Positions 8,270 to 16,148 of a DNA stretch of 64,000 bases are shown piece by piece. Under the pieces are notes generated by a model. It was not told where the DNA came from, did no database searches, and saw only the letters and a program-made list of their open reading frames with translations. The first letter of the stretch is position 1. Each line of letters begins with the position of its first letter. The position numbers were made by a program, and so were the translations under genes. Source of the stretch: Nocardiaceae bacterium (GTDB lineage: Bacteria; Actinomycetota; Actinomycetes; Mycobacteriales; Mycobacteriaceae); the NCBI GenBank assembly GCA_021372355.1, contig JAJFUQ010000215.1, positions 1 to 64,000 on the forward strand, given 5' to 3'.

Positions 8270-8890
8270 TCATCCAGCACGGCCTTCCCGCCACATCGAC
8301 CACAGAAGTGGTCCATCACTTAGGGGTAGGGGAGCGGTGACTCGAAATCCGACCTTCTCGTAGAGAGGGATCGTCCGTTCGCGAGTACAGACGAGGTAGG
8401 CCGACTCGTTTCGTTTGTCGCAGCTCGACAGGCGGTGCTCCAGCAGCTGCGTGGCAAATCCTCGGCTGCGATGCGATGGACTCGTGCCGATGTTGCAGAG
8501 GTACCAATGTGGGTCGATCGGGTGCACTCGGTCGAACTCACCCCGCACTTTCAGCGCGGTCGGGATGCGGTCGCGGAGCGCCCACAGCAACTCCGGCGCC
8601 TCGCGCACGAGTGCCAGCGTGCTTGTCTGCCATTGTCCGGGTGGATTCCAAATCGCCACTGCCGCAATTGCATTGTCATCCGACCTGACTACATCGACGC
8701 CTCCGCCGGCCAGGTGATGATTCGTCAACGTGGTGCGGAAGAAGGTCGCGAGACGCGGCTCGGTCTGCGGGTGGTCCGCCCACAGGTGACAGATAACCGG
8801 GTCGTCGGCGAAGGCAGCGGCCAGGACGCTGGCAGCCTGCGCGATGTCGGAACGCGCGAGCGGAGCAATAGTCGTCGACATATCCGACAT
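8270..8890 (-). CDS. GNAT-family N-acetyltransferase
   Basis: This 206-residue protein has the GNAT acetyl-CoA-binding motif A around residues 135-165: 'YLCNIGTSPSHRSRGFATQLLEHRL', an R-x-x-G-x-A pyrophosphate loop. A late segment 'LYEKVGFRV' is typical of the family's C-terminus. It would transfer an acetyl group from acetyl-CoA to a small amine or a protein; the substrate is unknown. The ATG at 8890 is chosen because AAAGGGAGG lies about six bases upstream, although the frame is open to 9040. It is divergent from the methyltransferase gene with a 58-base shared promoter region. Confidence 0.85.
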   Translation of the reverse strand: MSDMSTTIAPLARSDIAQAASVLAAAFADDPVICHLWADHPQTEPRLATFFRTTLTNHHLAGGGVDVVRSDDNAIAAVAIWNPPGQWQTSTLALVREAPELLWALRDRIPTALKVRGEFDRVHPIDPHWYLCNIGTSPSHRSRGFATQLLEHRLSSCDKRNESAYLVCTRERTIPLYEKVGFRVTAPLPLSDGPLLWSMWREGRAG

Positions 8891-8948
8891 TGTGGCCTCC
8901 CTTTCAGACAGTGGGATCAGTGCCCGAAGAGCAGTACTGTCCGAAACC

Positions 8949-9779
8949 ATGAGCGGTGTTGCGAACAATATCGGCGCTACAGCCGTTGCGGTCAGCCAGA
9001 TGCGGGCCGTCGAGTCAGCGCGCCCCGATCGTCTGATCAATGATCCACTTGCCGCGGAGCTGGTCGCGGCATCGGGGATCGAGGGTGTGAGCTCGGTGAA
9101 CCTGGCGACGGTGGAGGCAGTGCCGATGCTGTCCCGGATCTACGCGGCGGTCGTGCATCGCACCCGTTTTCTCGACGACCACGTGATCGATGCCGTGAAA
9201 TCCGGGTGCACGCAGGTGGTCATCCTCGCGTCAGGACTGGACTCTCGCGCCTTCCGGCTCGAGAGCGACGCACGCTTCTTCGAGATCGACCTGGCGAACC
9301 TCTTCGAGTTCAAGGAACCCGTTGTCGCCGAGAAGCCCGTGATGGCAGCAAGCCGCACCGTCATTACCGCAGATCTGACCGATCCGTCATGGACGACGGC
9401 ATTGACCACCGCCGGGTTCGATCCTTCGGAGCCGACGGCGTGGATCGCCGAAGGCATTCTGATGTATCTGACGGATGCACAAAACGACGGATTGATGTCC
9501 GAAATCGCTGGCCTGTCTGCGACTGGCAGCCATCTCATGTTCGTTGCGAACGGTCCGGGCTGGCTGGCCGACGAGCACTCGAAGCAGCTCAAGCAGGCAG
9601 TCGACAGTGCGGGGTACGGCTTCCAGTCGCACCTCGACGATCCGAAAGCTTGGCTATCGCGGTTCGGATGGACGGTCTGCGAGGCAGTGACGCTCGAGGA
9701 AGTCGGTTACCGACTTGGGCGGGTCGAGACTGTCAGTGACGGGCCGGCGAAGTCGTGGGCGGTATGCGCCCGGAGGTGA
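8949..9779 (+). CDS. TIGR00027-type SAM-dependent methyltransferase
   Basis: This 276-residue protein resembles the large mycobacterial family of putative leucine-carboxyl-methyltransferase-like (Ppm1/Tcmp) enzymes. It shows an N-terminal 'RPDRLINDPLAAELV', the SAM-binding segment 'QVVILASGLDSRAFRL', an acidic 'FFEIDLANLFEFK' and 'AWIAEGILMYL'. The reaction is methyl transfer from S-adenosylmethionine; substrates of this family are mostly unknown. I place the start at ATG 8949 because the family begins just before the 'AVAVSQMRAVESARPD' stretch; the upstream extension to 8844 overlaps the divergent GNAT gene. The gene looks intact and stands alone. Confidence 0.85.
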   Translation: MSGVANNIGATAVAVSQMRAVESARPDRLINDPLAAELVAASGIEGVSSVNLATVEAVPMLSRIYAAVVHRTRFLDDHVIDAVKSGCTQVVILASGLDSRAFRLESDARFFEIDLANLFEFKEPVVAEKPVMAASRTVITADLTDPSWTTALTTAGFDPSEPTAWIAEGILMYLTDAQNDGLMSEIAGLSATGSHLMFVANGPGWLADEHSKQLKQAVDSAGYGFQSHLDDPKAWLSRFGWTVCEAVTLEEVGYRLGRVETVSDGPAKSWAVCARR

Positions 9780-9839
9780 CGCTACAACGGGAGTTCGTCG
9801 GCAAGTCAGCCGAGAATCGGCTGGCGCGGCAGCCCTCGA

Positions 9840-10889
9840 TTACCCGGCCTGGTTCTCGTCCGGAACAATGACCGCGACCGCAATCGTCGGCGCAGCAATT
9901 GGATCAATGTGCGTCGCGGTGAACCGCATTCGCATCCAGCCGCCGCCTGCCCGACGCACCCGAACGCTGTCTCGAACCGGGCCGTGGGCGCTCCGTTCGA
10001 CCATCTCGGGGAACCGCGCGTACTCGTCGGGATGGAAGCCAGGCATCTGACCGGTGGAGACTCCATGGCCGATACCCGGGACCCAGGGAGTGAGCCATCG
10101 CAGCACAGTCGGCGCGTGGATCACCCTGTGATCGATGATGGCCCCGTACGCGCCCGCCTCGGCGAGAACCTGCCGTCCGACGGTGGCATCGAAGAGTGCG
10201 AGTCGCGTCGCGGTGATGGCAGCAGCGCAGGTGATGTCCTCCATGAGACCTCGAATGCGCGGGCCAGCTGACGTCTCGACATACCGTTCGGCAAAGTGGA
10301 TGACCCGCAGCGTCTCCTGATTTCCCTCGTCGGGGATACGCAGGACGAATGTTCCCTGCTCGGCATAGCCAGGCTGAGCATGATTGACGTTCTCCCACAT
10401 GCGGACGACATCGGCCAGCTGCGCAACGCTGGAATACATGTCGAGAGGGCCGTAAACGGCACGGTCTCGTTGGTCCTCTGCAACGGCCAGGAGGTCGAGC
10501 CCGGCGGAGGTCAGGTGCAGTCGTGGTGGCAGACCTCCTGCAACCTCGAGTTCCCACTCATACCCCGCGGTCGAGGGAGCAGTGTCGTTGCCATCGCCGA
10601 ACTGGAGCTTGACCCCATGAATCGCCCGACTTGGGCCGAATACTGGCACCGCTGCAGCGAACCGCCCAAGGGATGAAGCGGCGGGTTCGCTGAGTGGCTG
10701 AACGACCTCGGCTCCATGGTTTCGTACGTTCTCGACAAGCCCGCGAACCACAGCGAGACGTGCTCCGCGAAGAACATTTGCCAGCGGCCGAAAATTAGTC
10801 GAGACGGCGTTCTGGCTCACGATTGTTGGTTCGCCACAGAGGGTTTCGACCGTCATCGAAATCGCACTCTGCGCTACGTGGTCACTCAT
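9840..10889 (-). CDS. Protein of unknown function, GAF/PAS-like actinobacterial family
   Basis: This protein has 349 residues from ATG 10889, where GGTGG precedes the start; the open frame runs 14 codons further up. The central part holds 'RLHLTSAGLDLLAVAEDQRDRAVYGPLDMYSSVAQLADVVRMWE'. The last 100 residues ('PGFHPDEYARFPEMVERSAHGPVRDSVRVRRAGGGWMRMRF') read like a PAS-type sensor fold. I recall similar proteins annotated as DUF5593 in Gordonia and Mycobacterium, but I cannot confirm this. No DNA-binding domain or enzyme motif is evident. It faces away from the conjugation operon and lies 60 bases past the methyltransferase stop. Confidence 0.6.
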   Translation of the reverse strand: MSDHVAQSAISMTVETLCGEPTIVSQNAVSTNFRPLANVLRGARLAVVRGLVENVRNHGAEVVQPLSEPAASSLGRFAAAVPVFGPSRAIHGVKLQFGDGNDTAPSTAGYEWELEVAGGLPPRLHLTSAGLDLLAVAEDQRDRAVYGPLDMYSSVAQLADVVRMWENVNHAQPGYAEQGTFVLRIPDEGNQETLRVIHFAERYVETSAGPRIRGLMEDITCAAAITATRLALFDATVGRQVLAEAGAYGAIIDHRVIHAPTVLRWLTPWVPGIGHGVSTGQMPGFHPDEYARFPEMVERSAHGPVRDSVRVRRAGGGWMRMRFTATHIDPIAAPTIAVAVIVPDENQAG

Positions 10890-11231
10890 CGCCACACCAC
10901 CCTGCACACTCCTGGTTGACAGCAAGATCACGTTTTGGCATCGTGACCCTCGCGTTCGGCAGGTCCACGCAGTGCGTGTGCGAGTACGCCCCCTTTTCTG
11001 GCGGCTGGCCCGACCATGCTGAACGCATCGCGTACCTCACGACATGAGGTTGCGGCGTCGGCCCTCTTCTGTCCGCGTCGCCCGCGCAGCTAATTCGATC
11101 AACGGCTGGCAAACTCCACGCATCTCTGGTGGGGACTGTTTTGCGCTGCCGGTTGACGACTGCCGTGGCCACCGGACACCTCAAGGAACCCCGCATGCGA
11201 CCTCTGGACCTGATTCCTCTCGCGCTCAAGC
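10890..11231. other. Gene-free region upstream of a strong terminator
   Basis: There is no supportable coding frame between the divergent gene at 10889 and the hairpin at 11232. The stretch ends in a plus-strand intrinsic terminator, which implies that something here is transcribed, such as a small RNA or an attenuated leader. Confidence 0.4.
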
Positions 11232-11263
11232 GCGCGGCTGATGTTCAGCCGCGCTTCTTCCTC
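11232..11263 (+). terminator. Intrinsic terminator / attenuator
   Basis: GCGCGGCTGA (11232-11241) pairs perfectly with TCAGCCGCGC (11245-11254) around a TGT loop and is followed by TTCTTCCTC. No plus-strand gene precedes it. It lies about 310 bases ahead of the conjugation operon and could attenuate it or end a small RNA. Confidence 0.55.
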
Positions 11264-11413
11264 GATTTATCGGCAAAACCCGACGTAAAAGCACGCGATT
11301 GTGTCGCGGCTAACGCTGCGCATCCTGTGTTGTCGAGCGAGATCGACTTTCGAAACGCCTCGATTCTGGCGTCAGAAGGCGCTTTTCGCGCACCGCATGG
11401 CCGACGCGGTGCG

Positions 11414-11539
11414 GCAGAACACCGGCCCGGAAAGTCGCGACGGCACCGGGCGTCCGCGGCCGGTGTTCTGCACCCATCGGCGTTTACACGACCCAACAGT
11501 CTGATCACCGATGCGCCCAGCGGAGTGCGCTCGGTGATC
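11414..11539 (+). promoter_or_regulatory. Structured leader of the conjugation operon
   Basis: Two strong stems precede the first operon gene. GCAGAACACCGGCC (11414-11427) pairs perfectly with GGCCGGTGTTCTGC (11458-11471). GATCACCGA plus GCGC (11503-11516) pairs with GCGC plus TCGGTGATC (11527-11539), with one bulged base. The second stem ends 15 bases before an AAGGA ribosome site. Such a leader suggests control of transcript elongation or stability, or protein binding. Confidence 0.5.
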
Positions 11540-11566
11540 TCCCATCAATCGATAAGGAATAAACGA

Positions 11567-12085
11567 ATGTCCCACCGTCACAACCGCATTGCCGCAGCGA
11601 TCGCCCCAACTTTGATGCTGGCTGTGTACACGGCACCACCGGCCCTTGCCGATGAAGGCAACGGTCAAGGTGCCGTCACATCTGCTTCGACGCAGTCGGC
11701 CGTGACCGGCTCGGCATCGACTCAGGGTGCCGTCACGGCACAGACCCTGTCGACTGGCGTTTCAGCTGACATTCCGGTCGTGAGCGATGCGATCCAGCTG
11801 ACTTCGGCAGCTACTGCCATCGGCGGCGAGGAAGGCGCGGCAGCGGGTGCACGGGCAGGTGCCTCTACCTCGGGCATCGCCCCGGCTGTCACTGGCGGCG
11901 TCGTGGGCGGGGCTGCGGGATGCGCCGTTGGAGGATTCGCGGGTGCCCTTGTCGGAGCCATGATCGCGCCTGAAGGTGGAGCACTTCCTGGTGCGGCGAT
12001 TGGTTGTGCAGTCGGAGCTGTAGGTGGCGCGGTCGCTGGCAGCGAGCTCGCTCAGTCACAAGCAGAGCAGTCGGCGACGGCATGA
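11567..12085 (+). CDS. Secreted glycine-rich protein, first gene of conjugation operon
   Basis: This 172-residue protein begins with a signal peptide (about residues 1-28: basic start, hydrophobic 'AAAIAPTLMLAVYTAPPALA', cleavage near ALA-DE). A Ser/Thr/Gln-rich repeat with 'GAVT' units follows. The C-terminal half is rich in glycine-zipper segments ('GGVVGGAAGCAVGGFAGALVGAMIAPEGGALPGAAIG'), which can form membrane hairpins or oligomers. The start is ATG 11567 with AAGGA upstream. The role is unknown; a surface or envelope component of the transfer machine is plausible from position. The stop overlaps the next ATG in an ATGA. Confidence 0.75.
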   Translation: MSHRHNRIAAAIAPTLMLAVYTAPPALADEGNGQGAVTSASTQSAVTGSASTQGAVTAQTLSTGVSADIPVVSDAIQLTSAATAIGGEEGAAAGARAGASTSGIAPAVTGGVVGGAAGCAVGGFAGALVGAMIAPEGGALPGAAIGCAVGAVGGAVAGSELAQSQAEQSATA

Positions 12086-12768
12086 GACGTTACGACGAGT
12101 CCGAGCTGCCTGAATGGGCTCGGCTGCACATTCCGGATGAGCCGCTGACTGCGGAGCAGCCTGGACGTCGGAGCACCCTGCGGTTTACCAGAGCGGCGGT
12201 CAATGCTCGGTCGGCGAGCGTTGCGACCGACGAGCCGAAGGAACCCCGTGGCTCGAAGCGTGCGGTCCTGGTGCTCGCCAGCGGGGTCGTCATCGCCGTG
12301 ACTTCAGCACTGGCCGGGGTCGCGCTCGCAACCCCCGATAACGGCCGGTCCGTCGAGATTCCCGCCCCAGTCTCCACAGATCAGGGAGTCGTGATCGCGG
12401 TCGGGGACTTCTGCCCCGACAGCACGAACGGTGCAGCGACCACGACCTCAGGACCCGGTAGCGAGTCGACCGCTGCCGGAGTGATCGCAGCGTTCGACTA
12501 CGCGTACTACACCGAGCGGGCTGGTCAGAAGGTCGCCGATCTGATGGTGAATCCGCCGAGCACGGTCCCGGTCATCCAAGCCGCGATCGATGCCGTCGCC
12601 ACGGGCACTCGCGCATGCGTGACCACGCGGCCGACCAGTGACCCGTTGGTCTTCCTCGTTGATGTCTCACTACAAGCCCCGACTGGCCCAGCGGGGGAGT
12701 TGCGGCAGCGCATCACAGTCACGCAGACCGGACCCACTTTCAAGATCGCTCGCGTGGAGGACCGTTGA
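12082..12768 (+). CDS. Single-pass membrane protein of the transfer operon
   Basis: This 228-residue protein has a charged cytoplasmic N-terminus (about residues 1-62) and one transmembrane helix (about 63-85, 'AVLVLASGVVIAVTSALAGVAL'). The extracytoplasmic domain has 'GDFCPDSTNG' and a segment 'AAFDYAYYTERAGQKVADLM', with two cysteines that may pair. Similar proteins occur next to SCO6880/VirB4 genes in actinobacterial conjugative elements and lack a known function. Architecture is compatible with a VirB8/TcpC-like or accessory role. It is coupled by ATGA at its start and TTGA at its end. Confidence 0.7.
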   Translation: MRRYDESELPEWARLHIPDEPLTAEQPGRRSTLRFTRAAVNARSASVATDEPKEPRGSKRAVLVLASGVVIAVTSALAGVALATPDNGRSVEIPAPVSTDQGVVIAVGDFCPDSTNGAATTTSGPGSESTAAGVIAAFDYAYYTERAGQKVADLMVNPPSTVPVIQAAIDAVATGTRACVTTRPTSDPLVFLVDVSLQAPTGPAGELRQRITVTQTGPTFKIARVEDR

Positions 12769-13346
12769 TTACCCACAATCACCTGCCGGTTCGCCAGTCG
12801 CCCATCGGTTTGCAGTCCCAGCCGGCGGTATGGCTGCTCGGTGCTCGAGGTGGCGTCGGCGTCACAACGTTGGCGAGCTTCTGGGACGGCTGGGCTGCCG
12901 ACTCTCGGCGCGAGTGGCCGTGCGGAAACGCCCGCAGCATCGAGAGCCCGTACGTCGTCATCGTCGCCCGCGAAACCATCGCAGGCTTGCAAGCAGCGCA
13001 CGAACTGGTGATGCATCACGGTGCCGCACAGCTGGAATGCGAGATTCTCGGCCTCATCACCGTCGCCGCATCGCGGGAACTACCGAAACCTGTGCGCCAG
13101 TACCGCGAAATCGTGACTGCGGCGGTCGAGTCTGCGGGTGGATCGGTGTGGACGATCGGCTGGCACAAACAGCTCCCTGCGACGGATAGCCGAAAGCTCC
13201 GGTCTTGGCATCCACACGATGGATTGCCCGCCTCGCATCGTCGCCCGGCTCCCGAGGAACCGCCCGCCGACGTCATCGCCGCTGGGGCACGGATCGTCGG
13301 CGCCATTCAGCAGGCACTCCCGCGCGTGTATCGCTGCGCCAGCTAA
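12765..13346 (+). CDS. P-loop-like transfer-operon protein (DUF6668-like)
   Basis: This 193-residue protein starts at TTG 12765, inside a TTGA overlap with the previous stop. Near its N-terminus is 'WLLGARGGVGVTTLASFW', which resembles the deviant Walker A of ParA/MinD-type ATPases but has Val-Thr-Thr where Lys-Ser/Thr is expected. Nucleotide binding is therefore doubtful. The pattern matches what I recall of the DUF6668 family of actinobacterial conjugative elements. A TIGWH segment and Pro-rich C-terminus follow. Role unknown; operon position suggests a cytoplasmic helper of the secretion channel. Confidence 0.65.
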   Translation: MITHNHLPVRQSPIGLQSQPAVWLLGARGGVGVTTLASFWDGWAADSRREWPCGNARSIESPYVVIVARETIAGLQAAHELVMHHGAAQLECEILGLITVAASRELPKPVRQYREIVTAAVESAGGSVWTIGWHKQLPATDSRKLRSWHPHDGLPASHRRPAPEEPPADVIAAGARIVGAIQQALPRVYRCAS

Positions 13347-13373
13347 CGCGCTCCCTATCCCGAAAGGCTTCAA

Positions 13374-13646
13374 ATGCTGCACGCCATCTCCGTCCTGGCG
13401 ATCTCCTTCGACACCACGCCTCAAGCGCCGCCCGGATCAGCCGGACTTCTGAAGATCATCGGCTGGATATCGTGGGCAGTCTCCGCTGCGCTTATCTGTG
13501 CGGTTCTCGTTGCCGGCGGAAAGTTCGCCTGGGAACGCTGGCATTCCGGTGCCACCGAGTCTCCGAAGATGCTCGTTGGCGCACTCATTGGAGCCGTTAT
13601 CGCGGGCAGCGCGGGAGCGATTCTCAACGCCGTCGCACCGGCATGA
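13374..13646 (+). CDS. Small two-helix membrane protein, pilin/VirB2-like (copy 1)
   Basis: This 90-residue protein has two hydrophobic helices (about 27-50 and 66-87) joined by a short loop containing 'WERWHSGATESPK'. GAAAGG lies six bases before the ATG. Size, two helices and position ahead of a VirB6-like gene fit TrbC/VirB2-type pilin or channel peptides. The sequence is too short for certainty. It overlaps the next, related gene by ATGA. Confidence 0.7.
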   Translation: MLHAISVLAISFDTTPQAPPGSAGLLKIIGWISWAVSAALICAVLVAGGKFAWERWHSGATESPKMLVGALIGAVIAGSAGAILNAVAPA

Positions 13647-13912
13647 ACGCCGACATCGTGGCGGCAGCGAACGTGCCACTCTCACTGCCTGACGAGGTAA
13701 TGGCCCAGATCAACAACTTCCTCGGTTGGGCCGCTGGGCTTGTGGGCCTCGTGTGCCTGGCGAAGGTCGTCTTCGTCGGTGCCCGCATCGCGTGGGACCG
13801 CCAGCACACCGCAGGACTCGAGTCCCGGCCCGCTTCTGAACTCCTCGCCGCGCTGGTCGCATGGCTGCTCGCCGCTGTGGCCTGTTCCGGCATTGCCGCT
13901 GCTCTTCTCTGA
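13643..13912 (+). CDS. Small two-helix membrane protein, pilin/VirB2-like (copy 2)
   Basis: This 89-residue protein has two hydrophobic helices (about 28-48 and 68-88) and a loop 'AWDRQHTAGLESRPASELL'. The loop parallels 'AWERWHSGATESPKMLVGAL' of the gene before it. The two are probably an ancient tandem duplication that now encodes partner subunits. The ATG lies in an ATGA overlap with the previous stop. A pilin-like or channel function is inferred from size, topology and context. Confidence 0.7.
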   Translation: MNADIVAAANVPLSLPDEVMAQINNFLGWAAGLVGLVCLAKVVFVGARIAWDRQHTAGLESRPASELLAALVAWLLAAVACSGIAAALL

Positions 13913-13923
13913 GGCCCGCACAC

Positions 13924-14757
13924 ATGAAGCTTGACGATCCTGCTCAACGCAGAAATCCCCTCTGGTGGGCTTTGGCAGCTCTCGGCCTGGTCGCGGTCCT
14001 GGTACTTGGCTGGGTAATCATCACCGCACTCGCCGCTGAAGAGAGTCCGACTGAACCGGGCTCGCCGGCGGCCGAAGACGGCACGGGTTCCGGCTCGCCG
14101 ACCTTTGCTGCCGATCCGGTGTTCGACTCCTACGGACGAGTCGCCTACGTCCCGGCGAACAGTCCACACGGTGTTGCTCTGGCTGCCAGCACGGTATCAG
14201 GAACGCCTGGTCGCCCGGGTACACAGAAACCCGATGGAGTGCTGCTACAGAAGGTCAACGGCGACATGGTGCTGCCCTTCTCCACCTCCGATGGGCCGAC
14301 CGGATTCACGTCGACCGGCGTGGCGACAGGCTTCTCCCACACCCCGCAAGGCGCAGCGCTCGCGGCGATCCACTACATGTGCTGGCTGCAGAAGCCGGGC
14401 GCACGCACCGATCGAGTGAAGGCACTCGTCGGACACGGCATCGTCGACGACGACGAGCTCCTACGAAACATGATCAAGAATCCGCGCACCAACTTCGATC
14501 TGAAGGGGGAGTGCACTGCCGGTCAGCTCAAGGTCGACTACAACGCGGTATTGACCAAGGTGCGTCTCGGCTATCGGCTCCGGTACAAGGACGGCTCCGA
14601 ATCCAACTTCATGAACGTAGTCATCGTCGAGTGGAGAGACGGTGGCTGGATTCTCAAGCTCCGGGCTTACAGCAATGACGATGAACCTGGCGGTTACTTC
14701 GGTCCCAATCTGGTGTTCGACCCGGCGCAGGGATGGGTCTCGTGGTTCCAGTCTTGA
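13924..14757 (+). CDS. Membrane-anchored transfer protein (TcpC/VirB8-like role possible)
   Basis: This 277-residue protein has an N-terminal transmembrane helix (about residues 14-38). A Glu/Pro/Gly-rich linker follows, then an extracytoplasmic domain of about 200 residues with 'SHTPQGAALAAIHYMCWL' and 'YRLRYKDGSESNFMNVVIVEWRDGGWILKL'. The beta-rich last part ('VDYNAVLTKVRLGYRLRY', 'WRDGGWILKL') resembles the NTF2-like folds of TcpC/VirB8 assembly factors, but I see no diagnostic motif. The stop overlaps the next gene's TTG start in a TTGA. Confidence 0.65.
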   Translation: MKLDDPAQRRNPLWWALAALGLVAVLVLGWVIITALAAEESPTEPGSPAAEDGTGSGSPTFAADPVFDSYGRVAYVPANSPHGVALAASTVSGTPGRPGTQKPDGVLLQKVNGDMVLPFSTSDGPTGFTSTGVATGFSHTPQGAALAAIHYMCWLQKPGARTDRVKALVGHGIVDDDELLRNMIKNPRTNFDLKGECTAGQLKVDYNAVLTKVRLGYRLRYKDGSESNFMNVVIVEWRDGGWILKLRAYSNDDEPGGYFGPNLVFDPAQGWVSWFQS

Positions 14758-16148
14758 TCCAGCGCCTGGTGTGCGTGCTGCTCACGTTGGGGATACTGCT
14801 CGTGTTCCCGCCGACCGCGTCTGCCGAAGATCCGACACCAACCCCAACACCCGGCACCACCGAAGAAATCGTCAGCACCGCAACAGGGTTGGCCAGCTGT
14901 TCAAACCCCGCAATCGGGATCGCGATCTCAGCGGCTGAAGCGGCCGGTCTGACCGGGACACAAGGTTGCTTGGAATCGGTTGTCGACGTCGCGGAGCCAG
15001 TAGTCGGCGCAGTCGGTTCCGGCCTGCAGTCAGTGGCAATGTCAGCTGGTGAGTCGCTTGCCGAATCGTTCGGTGAGACCGGCGTCGACCTCATGCGCTT
15101 TGGCCTCACGTGGTGGACCGAAACGCCGGGAGTCACTCCGGGTCTCTACAAGTCGGTCACCACCCAGGTCACGGCCTACACCTACAACCTGCAATACGCG
15201 GCACTGATCCTGTCGGTGATCGTGCTCGCGGGACGACTGGTGATCGCCAGGTCAGGCGCGATCCGAGACACCAGCGAGGAAGGCCTGCGGACGCTCACGC
15301 GGGCAACCTTGGTCGCAGGCGGGATCTCCGCGGCGATCACCGCGGGGCTCCATCTCTCTGATGGGTTGTCGACGTGGATCATCCAAGGCCTCGTCGGTGA
15401 CCAGACCGCAGGTCTGGCGGACAGGATGATCCCGCTCTCGCGTGCGACCGGTGGCATCGCGACCGCGATGCTGTTCGTCATCGGGATCGTCGGAATCCTT
15501 GGCGGCCTGGTGCTGATGTTCCTGCTGCTGCTTCGATCCGGCATGTTGATCGTCATCACCGCCGCGATGCCGATTGCGGCAACGGCCAGCGGTACCAACG
15601 TCGGGTCACAGTCCTTCGAGAAGATGCTGTCCTGGGCGATCGCATTTCTGCTGTTCAAACCGGTCGGATCGCTCGTCATCGGGGTCGCCTGGATCACCTT
15701 CCAACGGGCAACCGACAACGGCACTGACTCGGACCCGGCCACCGTCCTGATCGGAGCATTGCTGCTGTGCTCGTCAGCGTTCGTTCTGCCATCGCTGATG
15801 CGACTGATCGCACCCGCGGTCGCGACGCTCGGTGGGGGAGGCTCGGGAATTGCGGCAGCCGCGGGCACGGCCGCCGTTGTCGGCGGAGTGGTCAAAGCGG
15901 GAGCCGGCGTCGCGGCTGGTGTAGCCAGCGGCGGGGCAAGTCTCGTCGCGGGCGCAATCGGTTCCGTTGCCGGCCGCTCCAGCGGCGGAGCTCCGTCCGG
16001 GTCCGCGCCGCCGTCGTTCGGAACGCGTGGCCAGCAACCCTCGGGGGGAGGTGGTGGTACGCCTCCCAACGCTCCACCACCTCCAGCGCAGACGGGGAAT
16101 CGCTGGTCAGGGTCGTCCGCAACCGGTCACGGGGGATTCCGGCGATGA
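14754..16148 (+). CDS. VirB6/TrbL-like polytopic membrane protein
   Basis: This 464-residue protein starts from TTG 14754 (TTGA overlap, as at 12765); an ATG at 14733 in the same frame is the alternative. It has a signal peptide (about 1-24), then a periplasmic part, and five to six hydrophobic helices between about residues 135 and 370. The long C-terminal tail is rich in Gly, Ala, Ser and Pro ('SGGGGGTPPNAPPPPAQTG'). This layout is that of VirB6/TrbL channel proteins of type IV secretion, where the tail is often extended. It lies immediately upstream of the SCO6880-type gene (ATGA overlap). Confidence 0.75.
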   Translation: MIQRLVCVLLTLGILLVFPPTASAEDPTPTPTPGTTEEIVSTATGLASCSNPAIGIAISAAEAAGLTGTQGCLESVVDVAEPVVGAVGSGLQSVAMSAGESLAESFGETGVDLMRFGLTWWTETPGVTPGLYKSVTTQVTAYTYNLQYAALILSVIVLAGRLVIARSGAIRDTSEEGLRTLTRATLVAGGISAAITAGLHLSDGLSTWIIQGLVGDQTAGLADRMIPLSRATGGIATAMLFVIGIVGILGGLVLMFLLLLRSGMLIVITAAMPIAATASGTNVGSQSFEKMLSWAIAFLLFKPVGSLVIGVAWITFQRATDNGTDSDPATVLIGALLLCSSAFVLPSLMRLIAPAVATLGGGGSGIAAAAGTAAVVGGVVKAGAGVAAGVASGGASLVAGAIGSVAGRSSGGAPSGSAPPSFGTRGQQPSGGGGGTPPNAPPPPAQTGNRWSGSSATGHGGFRR

